This document shows positions 18,155 to 27,503 of a stretch of 64,000 nucleotides of DNA, one piece after another. Position 1 is the stretch's first letter; every line of letters begins with the position of its first letter. Source of the DNA: Bacteroidaceae bacterium. GTDB lineage: Bacteria > Bacteroidota > Bacteroidia > Bacteroidales > Bacteroidaceae. The notes under the pieces are model-generated. The model had not been told where the DNA came from. It made no database searches and was given only the letters and a program-made list of their open reading frames with translations. The stretch spans positions 12,903-76,902 of the forward strand of contig CAAGGT010000321.1 of assembly GCA_900769465.1 (NCBI GenBank), given 5' to 3'. The translations under genes and the position numbers were made by a program.

Positions 18155-19387
18155 TTACAACTCCAAATCCTTATCAAACTCCTCGTGCCAAGGCAATCCC
18201 TTTGTGTTGAGCTGCTCCATGAATGGATCCGGGTCGAACTGCTCCACGTTCCAGACACCGGGCTTGCGCCAGATGCCCTTGAAGAACATCATCGCACCAA
18301 TCATTGCAGGAACACCTGTCGTGTAGCTCACGCCCTGCATACCGGTCTCCTTGTATGCCTCCTCGTGGCTACAGTTGTTATATACATAATACGTATGTTC
18401 CTTGCCATCCTTGATACCACGTATGCGGCAACCGATAGATGTCTCACCCTCGTAGTTCTCGCCCAAATCCTGTGGGTTGGGAAGCACAGCCTTGAGGAAC
18501 TGCAAAGGAACAATCTTCACCACCTCTTCGCCGGTGCCGTCGGCCTTGGGTGCCTTGTACTCAACCTCATCAATGCGGCTCATACCTATATTCTGAATCA
18601 CATCCAAATAGGTCAGATACTGCTGGCCGAAGGTCATCCAGAAACGGGCACGCTTTATGGTCGGGAAGTTGATTACAAGACTTTCAATCTCCTCGTGATG
18701 CAAAAGATAGCTTTCGCGTGGACCGATGTTGGGATAGTTCAATGGCTGATGAATCTCCATTGGTTCAGTCTCGATATACTTTCCATTCTCGTAGTAAAGT
18801 CCCTTCTGTGTAATTTCACGGATGTTGATTTCGGGATTGAAGTTGGTAGCGAATGCCTTGTGGTGGTTACCTGCGTTGCAGTCAACGATATCAAGGTAGT
18901 GAATCTCGTCGAAATAGTGCTTTGCAGCATAAGCGGTAAACACACTGGTCACGCCCGGATCGAATCCGCAACCCAGAATGGCGCAAAGACCGGCTTTCTC
19001 GAAGCGCTCGCGATAAGCCCACTGCCAACTGTACTCGAAGTGAGCCTCATCCTTGGGTTCATAGTTGGCGGTATCCAGATAGTTGCAACCGGTCTGCAGA
19101 CAAGCCTCCATGATTGTAAGGTCCTGATAAGGCAAGGCCAGGTTCATCACGATATCGGGTTTGTATGAGCCAAGCAGTTCCACAAGCTGCTCCACACTGT
19201 CTGCATCCACCTGTGCTGTCTGCACGTTTGTTCCGTACTTTTTGTTAAGTACGTCAGCCAAAGCATCGCACTTCTTTTTTGTACGACTGGCAATCATTAT
19301 TTCGGTGAACACTTCCGTATTCTGGCACACCTTATGTGCCGCAACAGTAGCCACGCCTCCGGCTCCTATGATCAGAACTCTTCCCAT
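18155..19387 (-). CDS. Carboxynorspermidine / saccharopine dehydrogenase family protein
   Basis: 410 residues with an N-terminal NAD(P)-binding motif (IIGAGGVATVAAHKV), GCGFDPGVT in the middle and a long C-terminal domain, the architecture of carboxynorspermidine synthase (CASDH) and saccharopine reductase. In Bacteroidota this family usually makes carboxy(nor)spermidine from aspartate semialdehyde and a diamine, for spermidine synthesis. The partner decarboxylase is not in the window. Lysine-pathway saccharopine dehydrogenase is the alternative name. It is monocistronic here. Confidence 0.8.
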   Translation of the reverse strand: MGRVLIIGAGGVATVAAHKVCQNTEVFTEIMIASRTKKKCDALADVLNKKYGTNVQTAQVDADSVEQLVELLGSYKPDIVMNLALPYQDLTIMEACLQTGCNYLDTANYEPKDEAHFEYSWQWAYRERFEKAGLCAILGCGFDPGVTSVFTAYAAKHYFDEIHYLDIVDCNAGNHHKAFATNFNPEINIREITQKGLYYENGKYIETEPMEIHQPLNYPNIGPRESYLLHHEEIESLVINFPTIKRARFWMTFGQQYLTYLDVIQNIGMSRIDEVEYKAPKADGTGEEVVKIVPLQFLKAVLPNPQDLGENYEGETSIGCRIRGIKDGKEHTYYVYNNCSHEEAYKETGMQGVSYTTGVPAMIGAMMFFKGIWRKPGVWNVEQFDPDPFMEQLNTKGLPWHEEFDKDLEL

Positions 19388-19798
19388 TTTACTAAACGAT
19401 TAAAAGTTGATAAATATCTTAATTATTACTGTTTCATTCACCAGCACACCGCACGGCGTAGACCGCGCAATGTACATTTTCACAAAAGTAATACAAAAAA
19501 AACAGAAATGCAACGGTGCAGGCGCAAGCACTATTACTTTTTTTTTGGCAATCAGCCCCGACAAAGATTGCCATGCCAATGCACCAGCGCAATGGCAGAC
19601 GTGCCAAGCCAAAGAAAAATATGACACAATGTCACACAAATTCTTTTCGTTTGGCAGAAAACCGTGCCACAAAAGCAGAGTGTGACAAAAGAAAAACATC
19701 GAAAACCCTTTGGCACGCACTTTGTTTAATATTTAGCAGAAGCGGCCGGGATTCGCCGCCGACAAACACGATTAATAATAAATAAAAAAATAAGAATT
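19388..19798 (+). promoter_or_regulatory. dnaK upstream region with several dyads
   Basis: This gene-free 411-base stretch holds a stem TGGCAATC (19546-19553) / GATTGCCA (19566-19573); a long imperfect dyad with outer arms GCCAAA (from ~19607) and TTTGGC (to ~19656), centred on TGACA-CAA-TGTCA (19622-19634); and TTGGCACG-CACT-TTGTT (19710-19726), close to a sigma-54 -24/-12 element except for T in place of the -12 C. No CIRCE element (TTAGCACTC...GAGTGCTAA) is present. The heat-shock control is therefore probably by some other protein or sigma factor. Confidence 0.5.
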
Positions 19799-21703
19799 AT
19801 GGGAAAAATTATTGGTATCGACTTGGGTACAACCAACTCATGTGTTGCAGTTTTTGAGGGCAACGAGCCTGTAGTAATCACAAACAGCGAGGGCAAGCGC
19901 ACTACTCCGTCAATTGTCGCTTTCGACAACAACGGCGAGCGCAAGATCGGCGACCCTGCAAAGCGCCAGGCTGTGACAAACCCACAGCGCACAATCTTCT
20001 CTATCAAGCGTTTTATGGGTGAGAACTGGGCGCAGGTGAGCAAGGAGATTTCACGTGTTCCTTATAAGGTAGTTGAGGAAAACAATATGCCTCGCGTTGA
20101 CATCGACGGCCGTCTCTACACTCCACAGGAGATTTCGGCAATGGTTCTTCAGAAGATGAAGAAGACTGCCGAGGAGTATCTTGGCCAGGAGGTAACAGAG
20201 GCTGTCATCACAGTCCCTGCTTACTTCAGCGACAGCCAGCGCCAGGCAACAAAGGAGGCCGGCCAGATTGCAGGCCTTGAGGTTAAGCGTATCGTGAACG
20301 AGCCTACAGCCGCAGCTCTTGCATACGGCGTAGACAAGTCGAACAAGGATATGAAGATTGCAGTGTTCGACCTCGGTGGCGGTACATTCGATATCTCAAT
20401 CCTTGAGTTCGGTGGCGGTGTGTTCGAGGTTCTCTCAACAAACGGTGACACCCACCTTGGTGGTGACGACTTCGACCAGGTTATCATCGACTGGCTTGCA
20501 AGCGAGTTCAAGGCCGAGGAGGGTGCAGACCTCAAAGCCGACCCAATGGCACTCCAGCGTTTGAAGGAGGCTGCCGAAAAGGCAAAGATCGAGTTGTCAT
20601 CAACAACATCAACAGAGATTAACCTCCCTTACATCACAGCCGTGAACGGTATGCCAAAGCACCTTGTAAAAACCTTGACACGTGCAAAGTTCGAGTCATT
20701 GGCACACAACCTCATCCAGGCTTGCCTTGAGCCTTGCAAGAAGGCAATGAGCGATGCAGGTTTGAACAACGCCGACATCGACGAGGTTATCCTCGTAGGT
20801 GGTTCAACACGTATCCCGGCCGTTCAGAAGGTGGTTGAGGATTTCTTCGGCAAGGCTCCTTCAAAGGGCGTTAACCCCGACGAGGTTGTTGCTGTGGGTG
20901 CAGCCATCCAGGGTGCCATCCTCAACAACGAGGGCGGCGTAGGTGACATCGTATTGCTCGACGTTACTCCACTTTCAATGGGTATCGAGACACTTGGTGG
21001 CGTAATGACAAAGCTCATAGATGCCAACACAACAATCCCTTGCAAGAAGAGCGAGACATTCTCTACAGCTGCCGACAACCAGACCGAGGTTACCATCCAC
21101 GTGCTCCAGGGTGAGCGCCCGATGGCAAACCAGAACAAGTCTATCGGCCAGTTCAACCTCACAGGCATTGCACCTGCACGCCGCGGTGTTCCACAGATTG
21201 AGGTAACATTCGATATCGATGCAAACGGTATCCTCAAGGTATCGGCAAAGGACAAGGCTACCGGCAAGGAGCAGGCAATCCGCATCGAGGCATCATCAGG
21301 TTTGAGCAAGGAGGAGATCGAGCGCATGAAGCAGGAGGCCGAGGCAAATGCCGATGCCGACAAGAAGGAGCGCGAGAAGATTGACAAGCTCAACCAGGCC
21401 GATTCTATGGTATTCCAGACCAAGAACCAGTTGAACGAGCTTGGCGACAAAATTCCAGCCGACAAGCGGGCTCCAGTCGAGGCAGCAGTGCAGAAACTCG
21501 AGGATGCTCACAAGGCACAGGACCTCGCAGGCATCGACGCAGCGATGGCAGAGCTGAACAACGCTTGGCAGACAGCAAGTGCCGAGATGTACGCACAGAG
21601 CGGCGCTCAGGGCGCACAGGGCGCACAGGGTGGCCAGCAGCAGAGCAGCAACCAGCAACAGAGCGATGACGTTCAGGATGCCGAGTTCGAGGAGGTAAAA
21701 TAA
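19799..21703 (+). CDS. dnaK: Chaperone DnaK (Hsp70)
   Basis: 634 residues. N-terminal ATPase begins GIDLGTTNSCVAVFEG; phosphate-binding motif IAVFDLGGGTFDISILE and the linker/substrate-binding domain follow, ending with a glycine/glutamine-rich tail and DVQDAEFEEVK. DnaK folds and protects proteins with DnaJ and GrpE; neither gene is next to it here. Codon use is strongly biased, as expected for a highly expressed gene. Confidence 0.99.
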   Translation: MGKIIGIDLGTTNSCVAVFEGNEPVVITNSEGKRTTPSIVAFDNNGERKIGDPAKRQAVTNPQRTIFSIKRFMGENWAQVSKEISRVPYKVVEENNMPRVDIDGRLYTPQEISAMVLQKMKKTAEEYLGQEVTEAVITVPAYFSDSQRQATKEAGQIAGLEVKRIVNEPTAAALAYGVDKSNKDMKIAVFDLGGGTFDISILEFGGGVFEVLSTNGDTHLGGDDFDQVIIDWLASEFKAEEGADLKADPMALQRLKEAAEKAKIELSSTTSTEINLPYITAVNGMPKHLVKTLTRAKFESLAHNLIQACLEPCKKAMSDAGLNNADIDEVILVGGSTRIPAVQKVVEDFFGKAPSKGVNPDEVVAVGAAIQGAILNNEGGVGDIVLLDVTPLSMGIETLGGVMTKLIDANTTIPCKKSETFSTAADNQTEVTIHVLQGERPMANQNKSIGQFNLTGIAPARRGVPQIEVTFDIDANGILKVSAKDKATGKEQAIRIEASSGLSKEEIERMKQEAEANADADKKEREKIDKLNQADSMVFQTKNQLNELGDKIPADKRAPVEAAVQKLEDAHKAQDLAGIDAAMAELNNAWQTASAEMYAQSGAQGAQGAQGGQQQSSNQQQSDDVQDAEFEEVK

Positions 21704-21727
21704 CATCAACCTATTGAAATATCCAAC

Positions 21728-21760
21728 ATAAAAGCATCGCCCGACAGGCGATGCTTTTAT
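21728..21760 (+). terminator. Rho-independent terminator of dnaK
   Basis: Arms AAAAGCATCGC (21730-21740) and GCGATGCTTTT (21748-21758) around CCGACAG. Confidence 0.85.
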
Positions 21761-21803
21761 GTTATCCTGAAAGAGAGGTACGAAACGTTTTTCACAAAGC
21801 AGT

Positions 21804-21834
21804 TTTGTTTTCAACGTTCTTTTACTTACTTTTG
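21804..21834 (+). promoter_or_regulatory. Bacteroidota-type promoter
   Basis: TTTG (21804-21807), exactly 19 bases, then TACTTTTG (21827-21834), a full match to TAnnTTTG. The leader to the ATG at 21881 is about 40 bases. Confidence 0.75.
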
Positions 21835-21880
21835 CGACAGATGAAACAACAGATTGTAGAATAGCTGAAAACCCGGATAT

Positions 21881-22264
21881 ATGAGAAAGACACTTCTTGC
21901 AATAGCACTTTTTGCATCTACATCGCTCCTGGCCAGCAACACACCAAAAGAGTCTATTGAAGGGCTCAAGAAACTGGCCGACAAGGTTGAGAAGAACCAC
22001 AAGTCCTACACCGACGAGGACTGGGCAAAGATTCTCCTGGAGTACGAGAACCTTGAGAGGGAATTCAAGGAGAAGGAGTACAGCAAAGAGGAGCTTAAGG
22101 AATTCGGCCGTCAGAAAGGCCGCATCAAGGGATATATGGCACACAAGACCCTGAAGAAATGGGGAGAAGAGGTCGAGAACTTCGCAACCGAACTCGAAGG
22201 TGGCATTGAGGGTTTCTTCGAGGCTATGGAATCAACAACAGAAAAAAAGAATAAACAAGACTGA
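21881..22264 (+). CDS. Small secreted helical protein
   Basis: 127 residues with a signal peptide (~1-18) and a mature part made almost entirely of charged, predicted helical segments (EEDWAKILLEYENLEREFKE-like pattern around residues 45-75). It resembles small exported helical proteins common in Bacteroidales with no assigned function. It has its own consensus promoter and is followed 4 bases later by the DUF4250 gene, so the two are probably co-transcribed. Confidence 0.7.
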   Translation: MRKTLLAIALFASTSLLASNTPKESIEGLKKLADKVEKNHKSYTDEDWAKILLEYENLEREFKEKEYSKEELKEFGRQKGRIKGYMAHKTLKKWGEEVENFATELEGGIEGFFEAMESTTEKKNKQD

Positions 22265-22268
22265 TATC

Positions 22269-22445
22269 ATGGAAATGCCCAAGGACCCAATGATGCTTTT
22301 CAGCACCGTAAACATGTACCTGCGCGACCGCTACAGTTCACTCGACGAGCTGTGTGCCGACCTGGATATAGACCGCGCGGAACTGGAGGATAAACTGCGT
22401 AGCGTTGGTTTCGAATACAGCGCAGAGAACAACAAGTTCTGGTAA
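22269..22445 (+). CDS. DUF4250 domain protein
   Basis: 58 residues. The start is taken at the ATG at 22269 (a second in-frame ATG at 22275 is also possible); a longer frame upstream overlaps the previous gene and is not supported. The sequence PKDPMMLFSTVNMYLRD with YSSLDELCADLDID is the DUF4250 pattern, a tiny helical family of unknown function found in Firmicutes and Bacteroidota, probably helix-turn-helix-like. Confidence 0.8.
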   Translation: MEMPKDPMMLFSTVNMYLRDRYSSLDELCADLDIDRAELEDKLRSVGFEYSAENNKFW

Positions 22446-22462
22446 TACACAGAAACCACAGA

Positions 22463-22506
22463 CATCATCGGGTGGTGACCTTACCGGTCACCACCCGATG
22501 ATGTTT
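22463..22506 (+). terminator. Rho-independent terminator
   Basis: Perfect 18-base arms (22463-22480 and 22486-22503) with a 5-base loop, then TTT. It ends the DUF4250 transcript. Confidence 0.8.
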
Positions 22507-22540
22507 ATGCAACACAGCGTCCTCACACAGGAGGCAATAT

Positions 22541-22576
22541 AAAAAATATGTGGCGCACAGACTGTGCGCCACATAT
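22541..22576 (-). terminator. Terminator of the kinase/FHA/ABC gene cluster
   Basis: Perfect 15-base arms (22546-22560 and 22562-22576); on the minus strand the stem is followed by a T run (complement of 22541-22546). It lies 29 bases past the stop of the permease gene and closes the twelve-gene run. Confidence 0.85.
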
Positions 22577-22604
22577 CGATATTCAGTCGTGTGACCGGTT
22601 CGGG

Positions 22605-24167
22605 TTATCTGTCATAGATCAAGTCACCCGGAGTCTGCTTCAAGAGCTTGCTCATCACAAGGCACACAGTCAATACCGTGCAGAATACGATGATTCCGAT
22701 AGACCACATGGTCTTCTCGTTCCAGAGCGACAGGTAGTTGAAGCCACCATCCCTTGCAATGCCTAACAGAGGCATTGTCAACTCGGCCATCCAAGCTACA
22801 GAAAGCGCAATAAGGATTGCCACAACAACAATCACCAACATGATGAACACGTAAACCCTGATAAGCTCCGAAGAGTTGATACCGAAGGCCTTGAATGTAC
22901 CCATATTGCGTTTCACCTTCTGGAAATAGCTCTGCAACATATTCACGATAAACATGACGATACAGATGATTGAGAATATTATCATCGCCCAAGAAAGGAT
23001 ATTGGCCATTACGCTCACAGCGTTGAAGTTCTCCTTTGAGTTCACCAAAGTCATATCAACCCTCACACCATAATTGTCCTTTGCGAATTTCTCGAATGAA
23101 CGTATGGAATCGAGCGAAGCAAAGTCCACCGAGAGATATGCACCTGTAGGAGGTATGGAATTATATTCGGGATATGAATATACGCGCTTCACTGCATTGG
23201 CATCGCAGGCCGCCTTTATACTCTCACAAACACCGAAATACTCTCTTGGTGAAGCAAAGCCGTCACCAACATATACCTGATATATCACATCGTCTCTCCA
23301 ACCCCTTATGCCGTCGTGCATACCCTTTGGAGCCACATACACCTCAAGTGATGGTATAGAGTCCGCACCTGACATACCTTCAACGATATCCTCGAAGGTC
23401 TCCGCATAATCCTTTGCCACACTGAACAATGCACTCTCAAGATACTCAGGGTGCTCTTCAAGAGTAAAAAGGAACTCGGGTTCTGTCATTGCCGAATACA
23501 AACGTGAAGATGCGATGAAGTCCAAATTCGAAGGCAGTCTCTTCACCACAGCCAACAAAGGCAATGGCATCGGCAGGAAGTAGTCGTTATACAGTTCTGC
23601 ACCATACAAATTGTTTGCATTCGCATTGTATGCCAGATAATCGACATATGCAGGGAGATTGTCTATCGAATACCCGATACGTTCTATGGCATCCTGTGTC
23701 ATTATTATACCGGGAGTACCATTGTTAAGCAGTTCGGGATCAATTACACAAGCATTTACAATATTGTCTTGGGCCAGGATAGCCTTTATAATATCGGAAT
23801 GCATATCACCGAAATAGCGGCAACGCAAATAATAGCTTGTTGACAAATCACTCTTGAATATGGATAACGAGCGATAAAGGTCAAATTGCACATTCTTTAT
23901 ACAGAAGCGTTCACGGGTATCATTAGCCTCAAGCACGCTTTTGAAGGAATCGAACTGCGAATTCTCCGCATCATTCGGTATGTCAACCCAGTTAGTGAAA
24001 GGGTCATTCATTTTCTCCTCAAGATATATCATACTACCATTGCTGAAGGCTATGGAGATGAATGTCGCAATAAAGACAATAACGAGAACCCACATATTAG
24101 AGTAATACTTGCCAAGTACCACCTTGCTCTCGCGCTGTGCCAATAATTTAAGATATTCTTTTATCAT
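22605..24167 (-). CDS. ABC transporter permease, FtsX/MacB-like
   Basis: 520 residues: one N-terminal membrane segment (~24-44), a large extracytoplasmic domain (~50-385) and three C-terminal membrane segments (~395-415, ~440-462, ~490-510), the layout of FtsX/MacB/LolE-type permeases. The first cytoplasmic helix and the last loop (LLKQTPGDLIYDR) are typical coupling parts. This family does not move small solutes; it transmits mechanical force to the periplasm or extracts lipoproteins and peptides. The ATPase gene ends 27 bases upstream. It is the last gene of the central cluster, and its cargo is unknown. Confidence 0.8.
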   Translation of the reverse strand: MIKEYLKLLAQRESKVVLGKYYSNMWVLVIVFIATFISIAFSNGSMIYLEEKMNDPFTNWVDIPNDAENSQFDSFKSVLEANDTRERFCIKNVQFDLYRSLSIFKSDLSTSYYLRCRYFGDMHSDIIKAILAQDNIVNACVIDPELLNNGTPGIIMTQDAIERIGYSIDNLPAYVDYLAYNANANNLYGAELYNDYFLPMPLPLLAVVKRLPSNLDFIASSRLYSAMTEPEFLFTLEEHPEYLESALFSVAKDYAETFEDIVEGMSGADSIPSLEVYVAPKGMHDGIRGWRDDVIYQVYVGDGFASPREYFGVCESIKAACDANAVKRVYSYPEYNSIPPTGAYLSVDFASLDSIRSFEKFAKDNYGVRVDMTLVNSKENFNAVSVMANILSWAMIIFSIICIVMFIVNMLQSYFQKVKRNMGTFKAFGINSSELIRVYVFIMLVIVVVAILIALSVAWMAELTMPLLGIARDGGFNYLSLWNEKTMWSIGIIVFCTVLTVCLVMSKLLKQTPGDLIYDR

Positions 24168-24194
24168 ATTTTATGCAATTTCAACAAGATACAT

Positions 24195-25070
24195 TTATTT
24201 TCTGCGCAAGAAATCCTCAAAGACATCAGTGGGGAATATGCTCTCGCCATTTGTCCAGCCATCAAAGTCCTCGCTATGCGGAGTAAACACGCAAGATTCG
24301 TCAATAACACCATATGTCACATCCTCATCGCTCGGATGCTGCTTCTCGCGCACCTGTTTTCTGATTTTGATGATAACGTCGGCAAAAGTCACGGCAAGAT
24401 GCATATCATGAGTAACGATGATTGCCGAAGCCTCGTCAAGTTCCTTCATCTTCTCTGATAGAATCTGCATCACCTTCACAGCATTCACGCCATCAAGGTT
24501 ACCTGTCGGCTCATCACCGAAAAGCACCGAGAAATCGGGCAGGATGGCACGTGCAAACGCCAAGCGCTGCTGCTGTCCGCCTGAAAGCTCGTGGGCCATA
24601 CGCGATTCATCCACATGTTCAAGGCCAAGATCATCGAGCAATTTACGGGCACGACGGAAACAAGAGAACTTTGTAAAGCCCTGCAACATTCGTGTGAAGG
24701 CAACATTCTCATATGCTGTAAAATTGTGCATCATATTGGTACTCTGGAATATGAAGCTATAGTTCTGCAGACGGAAATTAGACAATTTCTTGTCACTGTT
24801 CATACCCCACAGTGCAGCAAGATCCTTCGGGTTCTCCTCCTTGTCATAGAATCTGAAGGTTGCATTGGGATCGGACACAATGGTATTGTTCATCAAACCA
24901 AGCGTCTCAAGGATTGTACTCTTTCCCACACCCGACTCACCGACAATGAAAATTTTCTTACCGCGCGGTATAACCAGGTTGTTTATCTCGAGTACGACCT
25001 TTGACTCACCCTCCGAGTAATTCTTGTCATAGGAACAACGGAGGTTCTTTATTTCAAATAATTTCTTCAT
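24195..25070 (-). CDS. ABC transporter ATP-binding protein (LolD/MacB-like)
   Basis: 291 residues with Walker A GESGVGKST, Q-loop near FIFQSTNMM, signature LSGGQQQRLAFARA, Walker B VLFGDEPTGNLDG and H-loop IIVTHD. It belongs to the LolD/MacB/FtsE type that pairs with the adjacent FtsX-like permease. The insert after Walker A (a glycine-rich, charged stretch around residues 65-95) and the C-terminal extension of ~50 residues are longer than in LolD, which may mark a dedicated role in this locus. Confidence 0.9.
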   Translation of the reverse strand: MKKLFEIKNLRCSYDKNYSEGESKVVLEINNLVIPRGKKIFIVGESGVGKSTILETLGLMNNTIVSDPNATFRFYDKEENPKDLAALWGMNSDKKLSNFRLQNYSFIFQSTNMMHNFTAYENVAFTRMLQGFTKFSCFRRARKLLDDLGLEHVDESRMAHELSGGQQQRLAFARAILPDFSVLFGDEPTGNLDGVNAVKVMQILSEKMKELDEASAIIVTHDMHLAVTFADVIIKIRKQVREKQHPSDEDVTYGVIDESCVFTPHSEDFDGWTNGESIFPTDVFEDFLRRK

Positions 25071-25089
25071 ACGTCAACAAAAATAGTAA

Positions 25090-27486
25090 TTAAGGCAGGT
25101 CATCAAATGGAATCCAATAATAAGTCTGGTTGTTCGACTTGAAGGTATACTCATACTTTCTTGAATATATCCTGTCAAGTGTCTGGAACTTTGTCCTGAA
25201 GTTCTGCAGAATCTTATTGAACTCCTGTACACTTACTGCATTGGGGTCAGCAATCTCCTCGAAAGATCTGTTAAGACCATCGGTTGATTCATTCAAACCG
25301 GAAATCATCTTTCTCACGAATGCACTACCCTGTTTGTTCAACTCCTCGGGAGTCATATCGGGAACCATGCTGAGCAGCAGTTGCTTCATGGCATTTATGT
25401 AGTTCTCACGGTTGTCGCTGTTCTTTGTAGCATCGTAAACCTTTCTGAACTGGCTCAACAGTTTCTCGAACTCGGCATGCTCAATGAAAATCACCGGCTT
25501 GTAGAAGTCAGAACCCTTCTTGCTCTTCTTTGGGCTATATCCATCGAGTGCAAGCAACATATTACGTTTCTCGAACAATTCAAGATTGTCCAAACCAAGA
25601 CGATTCTTGAGGAAGCCCTTGTCAAAACGCTGGTCACCCGATGCCAAAGTACTCTGATAGTTTGAGAAAGCATTGTTGATAACCTGAATCTGTGTATTGA
25701 TTGCCTGTGTAAACAACAGCACGTTGTCACTGATGAGTCTTTCCAACTCCTCAAGCTCCATTGACTGTCCCAATTCGGGGTTTCTCAACGATGCGACATA
25801 GAAAGATTTGCCATCAAGCACCTTGTAATCGTAACCGTTACCATCCTCGCTCATCTCAAACTCGCCTCGGAGTTCGGCGTTGAGATACTGATTGTCGGCG
25901 TTGCTGAGTACCAGGTCATACATCTGGTCATTGAAATCGTACCAGGCAGTGGTCCTGTCGCTTTCCATATTATGCACCTGGAAACTAATGATGTTCACAT
26001 TGTTTGCATACATCTTCTCCTTTATGGCATCCATTGTAGGGCATCTTGGGTCATTCCAACGGTTTCCGCAGTCACCCACAACAAAAATCAGATTACTCTC
26101 ATCTCTCTTGTACTTCATTTTTGCAGTATCAAGCGCAGTGTAGAGTCCCTCATAAAGCACCTCGGCATAATCATCGTGAAGTGAACTCCTGATACCATAT
26201 GTACCACCGGTCTCAAAGGTCTTGAAAAGCTTGCTGTCGTTCATCTGTCGCATTGGGACATACTCAACATAGCAAGAGTCGCCATTACTGTTGATATCCT
26301 TATAGTCACGATAGATTACCAGACCGAGCTTTACCTTGTACTTAGCATCGGTATACTTTGCACAAGCTTTCTTTATGGCATCATACAACCTTTTGAAATA
26401 GGGTTCCATTGACTGTGTACCATCCACAACGATGATAAGATTCATCTTCTTGATATTGTCAATATGGCTGTTTTTCCTATCCATTGACTCATCCTGAATC
26501 CTTGCAGCCTCGTCATAAGACATCGAGCCGTTTGAAGGCGCAAAATATGTGATGTGGTATATGTCATCATTTCCGGTAGTGTTCTCCAGGATGGGCAAAC
26601 GCAGAATGTTACCCGAGAAACGCTTCTCCTTACCGATCTGGCCTACATGCGCAATGTCATACTTATGGTAGTTCGCGGCAACCACCTCAAAATTCTCGTC
26701 GGCAAAGAATCCCACAGAGTCACCGTGCAATCCGTCTTCGACCTCACGGTACTTCCAGTTGAACTCGAGACAAGAACGCTGGTTCCAGGGAGTATACGAA
26801 CCCTCATCAACCCAACCATAAAGAACCTGGTCGGTATCACCGTTCATAGAGCTCTCCTTTGCAAGCAGCACAAGACCCTTTGAATCCCTCTTCATTACAA
26901 AGTAGAAATTCACATCATAGTCAAGGTCTGTCGCACCCGCTTTGGTAACCGGGTTGAAATAACGCTGGAAACTGTTACCGTCATTGGATTTGTTCATATT
27001 GTAAACCAACAACGCCTTGCTCAAGATACCATACTCATTGGCCGGACAAGAGTGCCAGAGAAGAAGGTTATCCATTGGTACCCATCCCAGAGCCCCATTA
27101 TCCTTTGCTTCGGATGAGACATTAGGATAAGCAAGACCGATGTTCGGCTCCTCATAAACAAGTGCAAAGCCATTTTTTATCTCTGCAATTCTCAATTTCT
27201 GATTGAATTCCAGAGTTGCTGCAGCGCCGGAATCCTTGCTAGGTTTGTTGTATGCAACATTCCCGGTTCTGTCGCTGAACACATTCCAGAATCTCTTGTC
27301 GCCGGCACTGGTATTCTGACCATAATTGTTGGCTGCCGAAATCTTTGACAAGTTACGCTCCTCAATCAGACGCTCCTTAAGGCAGTCGGGCAAGAATACG
27401 CTGACCTTGTCGGGCAGAGCAATCTGTGCCACAGATGATAAAGAATAGAACAATACTGACAGTAAAATACAAAATACTCTTTTCAT
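25090..27486 (-). CDS. Periplasmic VWA-domain protein, possibly TssR-like
   Basis: 798 residues with a signal peptide (~1-20). A region at ~85-140 (LRIAEIKNGFALVYEEP ... GWVPMDNLLLW) looks like an SH3-type beta domain; at ~340-520 is a von Willebrand A domain with a MIDAS-like DGTQSM and GDCG. The C-terminal ~250 residues are charged and helical. The SH3-VWA order recalls TssR of the Bacteroidota type VI secretion system, but none of the T6SS structural genes is nearby, so this is only a resemblance. It may bind a periplasmic partner in a metal-dependent way. It lies between the small secreted protein gene and the ABC pair. Confidence 0.65.
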   Translation of the reverse strand: MKRVFCILLSVLFYSLSSVAQIALPDKVSVFLPDCLKERLIEERNLSKISAANNYGQNTSAGDKRFWNVFSDRTGNVAYNKPSKDSGAAATLEFNQKLRIAEIKNGFALVYEEPNIGLAYPNVSSEAKDNGALGWVPMDNLLLWHSCPANEYGILSKALLVYNMNKSNDGNSFQRYFNPVTKAGATDLDYDVNFYFVMKRDSKGLVLLAKESSMNGDTDQVLYGWVDEGSYTPWNQRSCLEFNWKYREVEDGLHGDSVGFFADENFEVVAANYHKYDIAHVGQIGKEKRFSGNILRLPILENTTGNDDIYHITYFAPSNGSMSYDEAARIQDESMDRKNSHIDNIKKMNLIIVVDGTQSMEPYFKRLYDAIKKACAKYTDAKYKVKLGLVIYRDYKDINSNGDSCYVEYVPMRQMNDSKLFKTFETGGTYGIRSSLHDDYAEVLYEGLYTALDTAKMKYKRDESNLIFVVGDCGNRWNDPRCPTMDAIKEKMYANNVNIISFQVHNMESDRTTAWYDFNDQMYDLVLSNADNQYLNAELRGEFEMSEDGNGYDYKVLDGKSFYVASLRNPELGQSMELEELERLISDNVLLFTQAINTQIQVINNAFSNYQSTLASGDQRFDKGFLKNRLGLDNLELFEKRNMLLALDGYSPKKSKKGSDFYKPVIFIEHAEFEKLLSQFRKVYDATKNSDNRENYINAMKQLLLSMVPDMTPEELNKQGSAFVRKMISGLNESTDGLNRSFEEIADPNAVSVQEFNKILQNFRTKFQTLDRIYSRKYEYTFKSNNQTYYWIPFDDLP

Positions 27487-27503
27487 ATATCTGAATGTAT
27501 AAA

